Origin: JACADW01 sp963747985
GTDB lineage: Bacteria > Acidobacteriota > UBA6911
Assembly: GCA_963747985.1 (NCBI GenBank)
Contig: CAVVHG010000005.1
Coordinates: 186,001-250,000, forward strand
DNA: 64,000 nt
Direction: 5' to 3'
A program made the translations under genes and the position numbers. Shown in pieces: positions 25,429 through 34,159 of the stretch. Below the pieces are notes generated by a model. The model worked only from the letters and a program-made list of their open reading frames with translations, was not told the origin of the DNA and did not search any database. Each line of letters opens with the position of its first letter. The stretch's first letter is position 1.

Positions 25429-26838
25429 TCAGCGCCCGGTCGCAGCTTCTTCAACTTCGCTGACGCTCTTGGGGATGCCCGGCCCCAGCACTCGCGCGCC
25501 ACCGGAAATCACCGCCACGTTGTCCTCGATCCTTATCCCGCCGAAATTGCGAAAGAGCTTCAGCCTGTCGTAGCAGATGAAGTCCGTGTGCCGGCGCTCC
25601 CCCTCCCATTTGTCGATCAGCGCCGGAATGAAGTAGATACCCGGTTCCACCGTAAGGACGAAGCCCGCCTCGAGGCAACGAACCAGGCGGAGGAAGTTGC
25701 GCCCGAACTGCTGGCTCCGCTCCTGGCCGTCCGGGTAGCCGACGATATCCCCCAGGTCTTCCATGTCGTGCACGTCGAGACCCAGCATGTGTCCCAGTCC
25801 ATGAGGAAAAAACAGGGCGTGCGCGCCTGCGCTCACCGCATCCGCGGCGTCGCCCTTCATGAGACCCATCTCGCGCAGGCCGTCCGCCATGACACGTGCG
25901 GCGTGCAGGTGGACGTCGACGTAGGGTACGCCGGGTCTGATCATTCCGATCGCAGCCAGTTGCGCCCGCAGGACTGTTCCATAGACTTCAGTCTGGGCCG
26001 TCGTGAACCGCCCGCCTACGGGAGAGGTCCGCGTGATGTCGGAAGCATAAAAACGCGGCGACTCGACTCCCGAGTCATTGAGGAGCATTTGTCCGTCTTG
26101 GAGCACGTGGTCGCAGGAGTGATTGTGCAACACCTCCCCGTGTACGGTCACGATGGGGGTGAAGGCCTGCTGCCTGCCCGCCGCGAGGGCAACACCCTGC
26201 ATCTCCCCCGCTACCTCGTATTCATGGCGCCCGGGCCGTGCAGCGGACATGGCCACGCGCTGCATCCTGTCGGTCACCCTCAGTGCGTCCTCGATCTCGG
26301 CAATCTCGGCTTCCTCTTTGACCAGCCTCTGGCGCACCACGGCTTCCACCAGGTCTTTGGAAACACCGGCGCGGACCGCGTCCGGCTGAGTCCCAAGCAA
26401 TTCACCGAGCCTGAGAACCGTCGAAGCCTGGTAGGGAGGCACGTAATGGATTCTCAGCCCTTCGTTACGAGCCCGGGCCAGATAGTTGCCGAGCGCGCCC
26501 AGATCCTCGACAACCCCGATTCCGGCCTCGCGCGCTACTTCCTCACGTGTGCGCCCCGGCCCGCTCCACACGATCTCGTCCATGGTGGCAGGACGCGAGA
26601 ATAGGATGTCATGATCTTTCCCCGGGTAGGTCAGCAGAGCCAGGCCCGGTTCGGAGATCCCGGTGTAGTAGAGGAAGTGTGAATTCTGCCGGAAGGGATA
26701 GGTGTTGTCCTCGTAATTGCGCGGCTGCGGAAGGTGGCCCAGCCAAAGGATCACACCGCCTGCGGTCACCTCGCGGATAACGTTTCTCCGCGCGCGAAAG
26801 ATATCTGACCAGTCCTCAGTCACTACCCTTTCAGACAT
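25429..26838 (-). CDS. Xaa-Pro aminopeptidase, M24B family
   Basis: This 469-aa PepP-like enzyme has an AMP_N domain at residues 1-150 (RRNVIREVTAGGVILWLG, YPFRQNSHFLYYTG) and the pita-bread M24 domain after it. Metal ligands are visible: Asp in LNDSGVE and ASDITRT, His in HGLGHMLGLDVHD, Glu in TVEPGIYF and IRIEDNVAV. It removes N-terminal residues before proline. It lies about 40 bp downstream of ccmD on the same strand and may be read with the ccm operon. Confidence 0.94.
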   Translation of the reverse strand: MSERVVTEDWSDIFRARRNVIREVTAGGVILWLGHLPQPRNYEDNTYPFRQNSHFLYYTGISEPGLALLTYPGKDHDILFSRPATMDEIVWSGPGRTREEVAREAGIGVVEDLGALGNYLARARNEGLRIHYVPPYQASTVLRLGELLGTQPDAVRAGVSKDLVEAVVRQRLVKEEAEIAEIEDALRVTDRMQRVAMSAARPGRHEYEVAGEMQGVALAAGRQQAFTPIVTVHGEVLHNHSCDHVLQDGQMLLNDSGVESPRFYASDITRTSPVGGRFTTAQTEVYGTVLRAQLAAIGMIRPGVPYVDVHLHAARVMADGLREMGLMKGDAADAVSAGAHALFFPHGLGHMLGLDVHDMEDLGDIVGYPDGQERSQQFGRNFLRLVRCLEAGFVLTVEPGIYFIPALIDKWEGERRHTDFICYDRLKLFRNFGGIRIEDNVAVISGGARVLGPGIPKSVSEVEEAATGR

Positions 26839-26877
26839 GGATACGCTGCTCCTCCTGTTACCAGACCCGCGCCTGCG

Positions 26878-27018
26878 CTACTGTCGCTCGAGCTCCTGTT
26901 TCAGACGCTCGATCTCCTGCGCAAGCTTCTTCTGGCGCGAATGAATCGAGAACAAGTACAAGGCAAGGATAACCCATATCGCGGTGTACGCCGCGAACAA
27001 GTAGTGCATCGCGTCCAT
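26878..27018 (-). CDS. ccmD: CcmD-like small membrane protein
   Basis: This 46-aa protein has one membrane helix (YLFAAYTAIWVILALYLFSI) followed by a charged helical tail (RQKKLAQEIERLKQELERQ). That is the CcmD layout; CcmD helps release holo-CcmE from CcmABC. The ATG at 27018 is chosen because AGGAGG lies about 9 bp upstream; longer frames reach 27081 but have no ribosome site. It follows ccmC but is separated from it by 175 bp that holds an inverted repeat. Confidence 0.82.
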   Translation of the reverse strand: MDAMHYLFAAYTAIWVILALYLFSIHSRQKKLAQEIERLKQELERQ

Positions 27019-27104
27019 GAGAATCAAATCCTCCTGCCACAGACCGGACATGACCGAAGTTGGCCTTTTGCGTCCGGCCATCCTGCTGTTTGCTGAGTGC
27101 CTTC

Positions 27105-27160
27105 AGCTATCAGCCATCAGCTTTCAGTTGGGTCGTGCTGACAGCCGACGGCTGAAAGCT
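27105..27160. repeat. Inverted repeat between ccmC and ccmD
   Basis: AGCTTTCAG (27119-27127) and CTGAAAGCT (27152-27160) form a perfect 9-bp inverted repeat, preceded by the short direct repeats CAGCTATCAGCCATCAG at 27104-27120. The related string AGCTGATGGCTGAAA occurs in the trpS/aminopeptidase gap at about 25405-25420. This resembles a small interspersed repeat. Confidence 0.5.
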
Positions 27161-27193
27161 TCCACAACATCAACATCCCTTCAACGCCTCCTG

Positions 27194-27874
27194 TCAACGC
27201 AACGTCTCCACACGACGGCCAAGCATCTCCACATCCTGGCGCGCAGTCTCGAGAAAGAGCCTGCGCCGCAACAGGTAAACGAACAGCAGGAGAAACGCGG
27301 CTGCGCACGTCCACAAGGCAGGCCGCATCTCGGGCGCCAGCCCTCCCGTTTCAATCATCGGCGACGGGTGCAGGTCGCGCCACCAACGGATGGAGAACCA
27401 CACGATCGGCGCATCGATGAACGCGACGACCCCGAATACCGCAGCGGTCGCCGCCCGGCGGTCCGGGTCGGGGACATAGTTCCGCACCAGGAGGTAGGCG
27501 ACATACAGCATCCACAGCAACAAAGATGACGTGAGGCGGGGAGACCAGGTCCACCAGACCAGCCAGACCGGCTTTGCCCATATCGGTCCCGTCACCAGCA
27601 CGATCGTCATGAACATCACGCCGATTTCAGCGGCCGACAAGGCCAGGCCGTCCCACCAGCGGTTCTTCCTGATCAGGTACATGACCGAGGCGACGAAGTT
27701 GACTGCCAGAGCGAGGAGGCCCACCATGCCGGCGGGAACATGAAAATAGAATATGCGCTGCAAATCGCCCATGGTCCTCTCTCTCGGTGCCTGCAGGAAA
27801 GCCATGTAAAGGGCCACGATCACGCCGATCAGGACCAGGACTCCGAGCACGTTGTCCAAGCGCGACTTCCCCAT
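27194..27874 (-). CDS. ccmC: Heme exporter/cytochrome c biogenesis protein CcmC
   Basis: This 226-aa protein has six predicted membrane segments and the heme-handling WWD-type segment. Here that motif reads WLVWWTWSPRLTSSL, with Ser in place of the usual Asp (WWVWDARLTS in E. coli). Flanking histidines are present (FHVPAG and DLHPSP). CcmC loads heme onto CcmE. It starts 3 bp after the ccmB stop. Confidence 0.9.
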   Translation of the reverse strand: MGKSRLDNVLGVLVLIGVIVALYMAFLQAPRERTMGDLQRIFYFHVPAGMVGLLALAVNFVASVMYLIRKNRWWDGLALSAAEIGVMFMTIVLVTGPIWAKPVWLVWWTWSPRLTSSLLLWMLYVAYLLVRNYVPDPDRRAATAAVFGVVAFIDAPIVWFSIRWWRDLHPSPMIETGGLAPEMRPALWTCAAAFLLLFVYLLRRRLFLETARQDVEMLGRRVETLR

Positions 27875-27877
27875 CGA

Positions 27878-28549
27878 TCAGTCCTCCAGCACAAAGTCAA
27901 AAAGCAGGTAGGCCACCGTCGTGAACACAATCGTGAATACCGACATGAACGTCAAAGGCAACCGCAGCGCGCTGTAGTCGACCGTGTTGAGGACGATACC
28001 GGTGGCTTCCACCGCGTTAACAATAACCGGAAGCACGACCGGGAAAAGAATGAGCGGAAGCAAGACCTCGCGCATGCGCGTGTTGGCCGCCACCGCGGCG
28101 AGCAGCGTGCCGACGGAAGTGAAGCCCAGGGTGCCGACCAGGAACACGAGGGCAAGCCACGGAATCTCACTCCATACCGTCAGGTTGAAGAAGACCAGGC
28201 AGAAAACGAAAACTACGGCCTCCGTGACGAGCATGAAGACCGACGCGGCAAGCATCTTGCCGAGATAGAGTACGCCCCGGTCGACGGGAACCATGAGCAG
28301 CCCCTGCAGGCAGCTGTTCTCCTTCTCCGCGGCGAACAGCCGGTTTAGGCCGAGAGTACCGGCGAACGCAAACGCGACCCAGAGCACTCCGGGCACGGCA
28401 GTGCGGATCGACTCGCGGACGGGTTCCAGGGCAAAGTTGAAGATCACGAGGACCACGATGCCGAAGAAGAGCATCGCGTTGAGCGAGTCCTTCGTTCTCA
28501 TCTCGATGAGCATGTCCTTGCGAAAGATCGCCCAGATCTTCGCGATCAT
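27878..28549 (-). CDS. ccmB: Heme exporter permease CcmB
   Basis: This 223-aa six-helix membrane protein is the permease partner of CcmA. It begins AKIWAIFRKDMLIEMRTKDSLNAM, typical of CcmB, and contains GVLWVAFAFAGTLGLNRLFAAEKEN. The CcmAB ATPase frees holo-CcmE from CcmCD. It starts 1 bp after the ccmA stop. Confidence 0.94.
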   Translation of the reverse strand: MIAKIWAIFRKDMLIEMRTKDSLNAMLFFGIVVLVIFNFALEPVRESIRTAVPGVLWVAFAFAGTLGLNRLFAAEKENSCLQGLLMVPVDRGVLYLGKMLAASVFMLVTEAVVFVFCLVFFNLTVWSEIPWLALVFLVGTLGFTSVGTLLAAVAANTRMREVLLPLILFPVVLPVIVNAVEATGIVLNTVDYSALRLPLTFMSVFTIVFTTVAYLLFDFVLED

Positions 28550-28550
28550 G

Positions 28551-29249
28551 CTAAGACTCCCCTGCCAGTGCGGCGTATCGGGATTGGAATTCAGCGAGGG
28601 ACACGCGGGATTTCGACAGATCCAGGGCGGCCACGCCCTTCTCGATGACTACCATGCGGTCCGCCAGTTCATAGCCCAACGGGACGTCGTGCGTTGCCAT
28701 GATGCAGGTCTTGCCGTCCCGGCGTGCACCTGCAAGGTAGCCCTTGAGAAACTCGGTGCCCGCCTGGTCCAGCCCGGTGAACGGCTCGTCAAGCAGGAGA
28801 ATCTCCGGGTCATGAAGGAACGCACGGGCGATCGCCAGTCGCTGCTGCATGCCGCGGGAATAGTTGCGTACGGGCTCCTGTCCCCGTCCAGTCAGCCCTA
28901 CCCCGTCGATCCGGCGCTCGAGTTCCGGGTCCTGGCGAGGCAGGCCGTGAAGCTCGGCGTAGAAGCGCAGGTTCTCCAGGGCGGTCAGGTCAAGGTACAG
29001 CGCCGTGTTGTGCGAGAGGTAGCCCATGAGGCCGCGTGCCGCCCGCGACGACTGGGGCTGAGGGTCGAGAATTCTCAGCGAGCCCGAGGATGGACGGCTG
29101 AGGCCGGCGACAATTCTCAGGAACGTGGTCTTTCCGGCGCCGTTGCGCCCGAAGAGGGAAATGAATTCACCTCTGGCAACGGTAACAGTCAGGGAACGAA
29201 GCGCGGTAAATCTGCCGAAATACTTGGCCAGCCCCTGAGCTTCGATCAT
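28551..29249 (-). CDS. ccmA: Heme exporter ATPase CcmA
   Basis: This 232-aa ABC ATPase has Walker A GRNGAGKTTFLRIVAGL, signature YSRGMQQRLAIARAF and Walker B EILLLDEPFTGLDQ. Its start overlaps the stop of the preceding gene (ATGA, 29246-29249). It is energy-coupled to CcmB in holo-CcmE release. Confidence 0.93.
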   Translation of the reverse strand: MIEAQGLAKYFGRFTALRSLTVTVARGEFISLFGRNGAGKTTFLRIVAGLSRPSSGSLRILDPQPQSSRAARGLMGYLSHNTALYLDLTALENLRFYAELHGLPRQDPELERRIDGVGLTGRGQEPVRNYSRGMQQRLAIARAFLHDPEILLLDEPFTGLDQAGTEFLKGYLAGARRDGKTCIMATHDVPLGYELADRMVVIEKGVAALDLSKSRVSLAEFQSRYAALAGES

Positions 29250-30502
29250 CTTTGCGGCACGTCCTGTCTTCCAGCAAGGATCAGAGCAATCCGCCTCAAC
29301 TGCCGTTTGCAGTGCTCCCGCTGACGCATGTACTCGTTCCGATCCAGCGCCTGGATTTCGAGCCTGTGATCCAGATCGGCCGCGTGGTTCAGGATCTGAT
29401 CCCGCCGTTCCCTCAACGTCTTGTGCAGCGGATCGCGGCCGTTGCCGGTCACTCCCTGCATCACCTGCGTTGCGTACCAGAGTGTGGCGACAAAAGCGAT
29501 CAGGAGGAGAGGTCCGAAAACGAGCGCGTTCCGTCCGACGGCGTTAGACGTCGGCATAATCCTCGCCTCCTGGCCCGAGGTCTGTTCCGGCGCTGCCTGT
29601 GTCACAGGCGTACCGCCAGTGAACGTCCAGGTCACCTCGGTTCCGGCTTTGATCGGCCCACTCCGGTAAACAGCAAAATTCTCCTTCGGGTTTACCTGCA
29701 GCTTCACGAGCCCATCACCGCTCAGGGCGGTGTCCGCGGGAACAACCCCGACGTCGAAAGATTTCAGGTCCTGATAGAATCTCCTGCGATACACGTAGGT
29801 TCGATCCTTGTAAGGCAGGATCTGGTCGGTCTCAAATGTGGTGATTCCCGGTCGCAAGGGGTACAGGAGGTAGTAGCTCTGACCGTCCGCACTCTCGAGC
29901 GGGGACTGTGTCAGCGGCATCGTAGCACCCGGCGCGGTGACACTCGTCTCAGGCAACTCGACGATGCCCGGGGCTTTGGAGAATCTGAAGGTTCCGTCCG
30001 GATCGACGAAGGTCCTTGGCGGCCGGGTGGAGTTGTTGAAGGAGTAAAGCTCCAGCGAACGCAACTGCTCCCCGGTCAGCTGGAAAGCCATCCTGACGTC
30101 ATCAACCGCGATGCCGCTCATGGACGAAGTCGGCTCGAAAATCTCAATTGTGACGCCGGCTTTTCCGGAGGCATCGAATGCCACGCGCGCACGATAGCTG
30201 ACCGACTTGTACTCGGTGCGAACCATGAGCGGCTCATCAGTCGGCAGGCCCTCGATCCGGAACCTGCCGGCAGCATCCGACCTGGCCGTCTTGAGAGTAT
30301 TCATTCCTGACGTCAGACCTACCACTTCCACCTGCGCGCCGGCGCACCCGGAGCCGGGATTCGTGCCGTTGACAAGCTTCCCTTCGACGATCCCGCCGCC
30401 CTGGGCATGGAGCGCGAAGCGGGAGGAGGCCGGCGGCGCCAGTAACATCAGCGCGAACAGACACCGGAGCAGCGTACCGCGTTGAGGTCCGAGATTTGCC
30501 AT
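29246..30502 (-). CDS. Exported protein with carboxypeptidase-regulatory-like domain, in ccm operon
   Basis: This 418-aa protein has a signal peptide (LLRCLFALMLLAPPASS), a carboxypeptidase-regulatory-like/CNA-B-like beta domain at about 36-120 (GGIVEGKLVNGT, DAAGRFRIEGLPTDEP), a middle beta-rich part, one C-terminal membrane helix at about 325-345 (LVFGPLLLIAFVATLWYA) and a short charged helical hairpin (LEIQALDRNEYMRQREHCKRQL) facing the cytoplasm. It is not a standard Ccm component. It is coupled to ccmA by ATGA and lies 21 bp after the zinc-ribbon gene, so it should be made with the Ccm proteins. Its role is unknown; a scaffold or apocytochrome-handling function is a guess. Confidence 0.8.
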   Translation of the reverse strand: MANLGPQRGTLLRCLFALMLLAPPASSRFALHAQGGGIVEGKLVNGTNPGSGCAGAQVEVVGLTSGMNTLKTARSDAAGRFRIEGLPTDEPLMVRTEYKSVSYRARVAFDASGKAGVTIEIFEPTSSMSGIAVDDVRMAFQLTGEQLRSLELYSFNNSTRPPRTFVDPDGTFRFSKAPGIVELPETSVTAPGATMPLTQSPLESADGQSYYLLYPLRPGITTFETDQILPYKDRTYVYRRRFYQDLKSFDVGVVPADTALSGDGLVKLQVNPKENFAVYRSGPIKAGTEVTWTFTGGTPVTQAAPEQTSGQEARIMPTSNAVGRNALVFGPLLLIAFVATLWYATQVMQGVTGNGRDPLHKTLRERRDQILNHAADLDHRLEIQALDRNEYMRQREHCKRQLRRIALILAGRQDVPQR

Positions 30503-30523
30503 GGGGATTGCTTTCCCTGGAAA

Positions 30524-30958
30524 CTAGAGCTTACCGCCGCAGTCCGCGCAGAAACTCTTCCCAAGCGGGGACTCAGCCCCGCAGGAATGACAGCGCCGGG
30601 TCTTCTCAGCGGTGCCGGGAAACAACTTCGCTTTGCGGGCCGCGATGTCCCGTTCGATCGTCTCGTCGAGGTCCTTTGCCACACCCAGCTTGTCCAGGTC
30701 TTGCAGGAGCTTCGCGGCTTCGCTCTTATAGCCAGCCTCGAGCCGGCGGAAGTCACCTTCGGACAGCCGGCCCATCTTGTACTCGAATTCCAGGTCCTTG
30801 AGATTGGAGTAGACGACCGCCTTGCGTGCCACGATGCGGTCCAACTCGGTCTCGGCAAGGAGCTCGACCTCCAGGTTTCCCGCAGACTCCCTGAAGAGCG
30901 GGGTCAGCACATATACGCCTGCGATAGCGATCAGCAGGCCGCAGGTTGTGATCAACAT
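30524..30958 (-). CDS. CcmI-like membrane protein with C-terminal zinc ribbon
   Basis: This 144-aa protein has one N-terminal membrane helix (ITTCGLLIAIAGVYVLTPLF), a helical part with the CcmI-like motif DLEFEYKMGRLSEGDFRRLE, and a C-terminal zinc ribbon C-x2-C-x10-C-x2-C (CHSCG, FCADCG). CcmI/CycH proteins chaperone apocytochrome c and have the same helical motif, but normally end in TPRs rather than a zinc ribbon. Its start overlaps the ccmH stop (TGATG at 30956-30960). Confidence 0.78.
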   Translation of the reverse strand: MLITTCGLLIAIAGVYVLTPLFRESAGNLEVELLAETELDRIVARKAVVYSNLKDLEFEYKMGRLSEGDFRRLEAGYKSEAAKLLQDLDKLGVAKDLDETIERDIAARKAKLFPGTAEKTRRCHSCGAESPLGKSFCADCGGKL

Positions 30959-31464
30959 CAGATTTCCTTTTCGAACTCCTTCAACTCTTCCTCCACCCTC
31001 GGATCTACGGGTGCGGGCTCCGGTTCGACCGCTTCGGCCGCCGGCCTCGCCATCCGGACCGCGACCCAGACCACTACCACCAGGCCCAGACAGAGTATGA
31101 CGAACGGCATGATCCAGGCGGAGAGATCAAATCCTCTGGTGGTCGGCGCGGAGAGAACCTTCTTGCCATAGCGTGCCACGAAGCTGTCCACGATCCGGTC
31201 AACGGTATCGCCCTTCTGGAGGCGTTCCCGGATCTCCGCCCGCATGGGCGTCGCCGAGCTGCAGTTCTGCATGGCACAGACGCTGAGTTGTTCGTTGCAC
31301 CCGCACTGGCACACCAGCCTGTCGCAGGCTTCCTTGTATTCCCGGCTGATGTCGTTCGGCGTCGCGGCAGGAGCTGCGGCAGCCCAAAAACACAGGAGCA
31401 GGAGCCAGCCGTTGAGGCCGGGCGACCCTCTGTGCGCTCTCCTGCAGGTAGTATGCGAATTCAT
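30958..31464 (-). CDS. ccmH: Cytochrome c-type biogenesis protein CcmH
   Basis: This 168-aa protein has a signal/anchor, the redox region LVCQCGCNEQLSVC (in place of the usual LRCxxCQ), then MRAEIRERLQKGDTVDRIVDSFVARYGKKVL and a C-terminal membrane helix (WIMPFVILCLGLVVVVWVAV). It should reduce apocytochrome disulfides before heme ligation. The extra cysteines (CQCGC plus two downstream) distinguish it from E. coli CcmH. It overlaps ccmF by 4 bp and the next gene by TGATG. Confidence 0.9.
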   Translation of the reverse strand: MNSHTTCRRAHRGSPGLNGWLLLLCFWAAAAPAATPNDISREYKEACDRLVCQCGCNEQLSVCAMQNCSSATPMRAEIRERLQKGDTVDRIVDSFVARYGKKVLSAPTTRGFDLSAWIMPFVILCLGLVVVVWVAVRMARPAAEAVEPEPAPVDPRVEEELKEFEKEI

Positions 31465-33497
31465 CCCGCCTTCACACCCGTCTCGATTTCAGCCGCTTCA
31501 GCGGTGGTCAGCTGCGCGGTGGCGAAAGAAGTTCTCTTATCAGGAAGCAGCGTGATCAGCGTACCCGCGACCATGACCGCGGCGCCAAACCAGACCCACC
31601 ACACAAGCGGGTTCACGTGCGCGGTGATCTCGTACTTCTTGCCGTCGTTCGATGTACCTGCCAACACTACGTACAGGTCCTCGAGCGGCTTGCTGTAAAG
31701 AGCCACTTCCGTTGTCGACTGCCCTTCACTCGCCCTGTAAAAACGCTTTTCCGGCCGCATCGTGCGAATCAGCTTGCCGCCGCTGTAAACTTCCAGCGTC
31801 GCCCTGCCGTACTGATAGTTCCCCGTCTCTCCCTCATGATAGTCGGTCATCTTCAGCGTGTAACGGCCGATCTGCATTTCGTCGCCGGGAATCATCGCCT
31901 GGCTCGTCTCGCGGTTGAAAGCGTTGCCGGTCAGCCCGATGAACATCAGCACCACCGCAAGGTGGACGACGTAACCTCCGTATCTGCGCTTGTTCCTGAG
32001 CGTGAGGTTCACCATGGCGAGAGCGAAATGCTCTCCCGTCTTCCTGACACGCACTAGCGTACCTTTCCAGAACTCCTGCACGATTGTGACCAGGACGAAC
32101 ATGGAGAGCGTGAAAGATACCAGGACATAGAAACTGCGCATTCCTGCGGCCAGCAGGACGACACACACCAGGAGCGCCAGGATCACCGGCCAGAGGAAGG
32201 CCTTTTTCAGGCTTTCCACGGAGGTCTTGCGCCACGCGAAGAGAGGGCCGACGCCGGTGAGCAGCAGGAGCATCAGACCGATCGGAATTCCCACGTTATT
32301 GAAGAACGGCGGGCCGACGGTGATCTTGGTTCCTTCCACCCAGTTCGACAGTACCGGGAACATCGTTCCCCAAAGAACCGCGAAGCACGCGACCAGCAGA
32401 AGCAGGTTGTTGAAGAGGAAGGCGCTCTCCCGCGAAAGCACGGAGTCGAGTCGCCGCTCGCTCTTGAGGTAGGGAAGCCGGTCAACGATCAGATAGAGGC
32501 TTGCGCCCAGGACCAGCAGCATATAGTAAAGGAAGAAGACGCCGAGCTTGGAATCCGCGAAGGCGTGCACGGAATTGATGATGCCGCTGCGGGTGATAAA
32601 TGTGCCGAATATGCCGAGCAGGTAGGTGATGACGACCAGAAGCACGTTCCAGACCTTGAGCATTCCCTTTCGTTCCTGAACGATCACGGAATGCAGGAAC
32701 GCCGTTCCGGCAAGCCATGGCATCAGGGACGAATTCTCGACCGGATCCCATCCCCAATAGCCGCCCCAGCCCAATTCCACGTACGCCCATTTGCCGCCCA
32801 GGATCAACCCCACACCGAGAAAGAGCCAGGTAACGAGCGTCCAACGGCGCGTGGTCCTGATCCAGGTATCGCTCAGCTGGCGCGTGATCAGCGCCGCAAT
32901 CGCAAAGGCAAAGGGCACGACAAAACCGATGAACCCCAGGTACAGGATCGGCGGATGGATGACCATCGCCCAGTACTGCAGGAGAGGATTCAAGCCCCTG
33001 CCGTCGGCAGGGCTGAACTTCTGCATCGTTCCGTCGGGAAGAACCTGCACCAGCTCGTTGAAGGGATTCGAGAGGAAAATGTTCAGGATCAGGAAGAACG
33101 ACAGGTTGACCATCAGGACCGCAACGACATACGGCATCATGTCGCGGTAGCGGAACCGGTTCTGGAGAACAACGATACCGCTGAACACGGCCGTGACAAA
33201 AACCCACAGAAGCATGGAGCCGTCGTGGGCGCCCCACAGGGCGGCCAGCTTGTAAAAGAGGGGAAGGTCGCGGCTTGTGGATTGGACGACGTGCGTAACA
33301 GAGAAATCGCTGGTGGCGAGCAGATAAAGCAGTGAGGCCAGCGCCAGCAGGATGCTCGCACAGGATGCGATGGCCGCCCGCTCTGCGCTGCGTACGATCC
33401 TGTGCTGCTTGAGGACGGCTCCGAGCAGGGATGCGAAAAGCCCATAGAGCGAGAGGCAGAGAGCAAGGAGAAGACAGAAAGCACCGAAATTGCTCAT
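31461..33497 (-). CDS. ccmF: Cytochrome c heme lyase subunit CcmF
   Basis: This 678-aa protein has many membrane segments and the CcmF WWD-type motif WAYVELGWGGYWGWDPVENSS. Other landmarks are LWGAHDGSMLLWVF and NSVHAFADSKLGVFF. It ligates heme to apocytochrome CxxCH. The ATG at 33497 is preferred over a TTG one codon upstream. It is 52 bp from ccmE and overlaps ccmH by 4 bp. Confidence 0.95.
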   Translation of the reverse strand: MSNFGAFCLLLALCLSLYGLFASLLGAVLKQHRIVRSAERAAIASCASILLALASLLYLLATSDFSVTHVVQSTSRDLPLFYKLAALWGAHDGSMLLWVFVTAVFSGIVVLQNRFRYRDMMPYVVAVLMVNLSFFLILNIFLSNPFNELVQVLPDGTMQKFSPADGRGLNPLLQYWAMVIHPPILYLGFIGFVVPFAFAIAALITRQLSDTWIRTTRRWTLVTWLFLGVGLILGGKWAYVELGWGGYWGWDPVENSSLMPWLAGTAFLHSVIVQERKGMLKVWNVLLVVITYLLGIFGTFITRSGIINSVHAFADSKLGVFFLYYMLLVLGASLYLIVDRLPYLKSERRLDSVLSRESAFLFNNLLLLVACFAVLWGTMFPVLSNWVEGTKITVGPPFFNNVGIPIGLMLLLLTGVGPLFAWRKTSVESLKKAFLWPVILALLVCVVLLAAGMRSFYVLVSFTLSMFVLVTIVQEFWKGTLVRVRKTGEHFALAMVNLTLRNKRRYGGYVVHLAVVLMFIGLTGNAFNRETSQAMIPGDEMQIGRYTLKMTDYHEGETGNYQYGRATLEVYSGGKLIRTMRPEKRFYRASEGQSTTEVALYSKPLEDLYVVLAGTSNDGKKYEITAHVNPLVWWVWFGAAVMVAGTLITLLPDKRTSFATAQLTTAEAAEIETGVKAG

Positions 33498-33549
33498 CAA
33501 CCACCTTCATCTGTTCGCCCGACTTCCGGCGCGTGGCCGGGGTACCAGG

Positions 33550-33957
33550 CTAAGTCGTCTTCTTGTTGTACTCGGCCTCGTACTTGGAGGCGCACTTCGC
33601 CTCAATGTGACGGGCAAGCAGAACGCCGTCCTCGGATAGTGTGCCTTCTACAACTGCTTTGGATCCTCCTTTGAAGGTGTCCGGCAGTATGTCCCTGCCG
33701 ATGTAACGCACCTTGAGGTTCTTCCCGGAGTGCGTGATCACGAACTCCAGCCCGGGCCCGCTCCGCTCAATCGACCCATCCACCACATCACCTGCGATCT
33801 TCAATGTCTTGCCATGCAGATCACTCTTCATCGCGGTGAACTCGTCCACGGTGATGTAGTAAGACTTGCTCTCCTGGAAACCCACGAAACCGAGCCAGGA
33901 AAGTGCCGCGATTATGACCGCGCCTCCAAGCAAGAACTTCCAATTGGCGCTATTCAT
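33550..33957 (-). CDS. ccmE: Heme chaperone CcmE, cysteine (CxxxY) type
   Basis: This 135-aa protein has an N-terminal membrane anchor (FLLGGAVIIAALSWLGFVGF) and the CcmE OB-fold beta barrel (YYITVDEF, GKTLKIAGDVVDGSIERSG, VRYIGRDILPDTFKGG). At the heme-binding site the E. coli HxxxY motif is replaced by C122-x3-Y126 (KCASKYE), with a His (H117) five residues earlier. CxxxY CcmE proteins are known from Desulfovibrio and archaea. The ATG at 33957 gives the standard length. It is the first gene of the ccm operon. Confidence 0.93.
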   Translation of the reverse strand: MNSANWKFLLGGAVIIAALSWLGFVGFQESKSYYITVDEFTAMKSDLHGKTLKIAGDVVDGSIERSGPGLEFVITHSGKNLKVRYIGRDILPDTFKGGSKAVVEGTLSEDGVLLARHIEAKCASKYEAEYNKKTT

Positions 33958-34061
33958 AGCGAATCTCCGTACCCGGGGAAGGGCACAACCCCCTCCCACT
34001 CCTGACATAACCCCCGTTCGCAGAACAATTAAGCTCGCTACCATGTCCCGAGGCAGCGAAA

Positions 34062-34067
34062 ATTATA
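34062..34067 (-). promoter_or_regulatory. Candidate -10 box for the ccm operon
   Basis: On the minus strand a perfect TATAAT lies at 34062-34067, about 105 bp upstream of ccmE. The best upstream hexamer (TTCCGG, 16-bp spacing) is a poor -35, so activator dependence is possible. Confidence 0.35.
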
Positions 34068-34159
34068 CCACAGTGGCTACGGGCCGGAAGGGCTGCCTCT
34101 CCCGGGCTTGAACAGGCCGCTTCAGCGGGGATTACCCCCTGCGTCAGCCCCGGCAGGGC

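Noticed and set aside
29246..30502. A true carboxypeptidase in the ccm operon
   Set aside because: Only the regulatory-like beta domain is present; no zinc-peptidase catalytic motif is seen.
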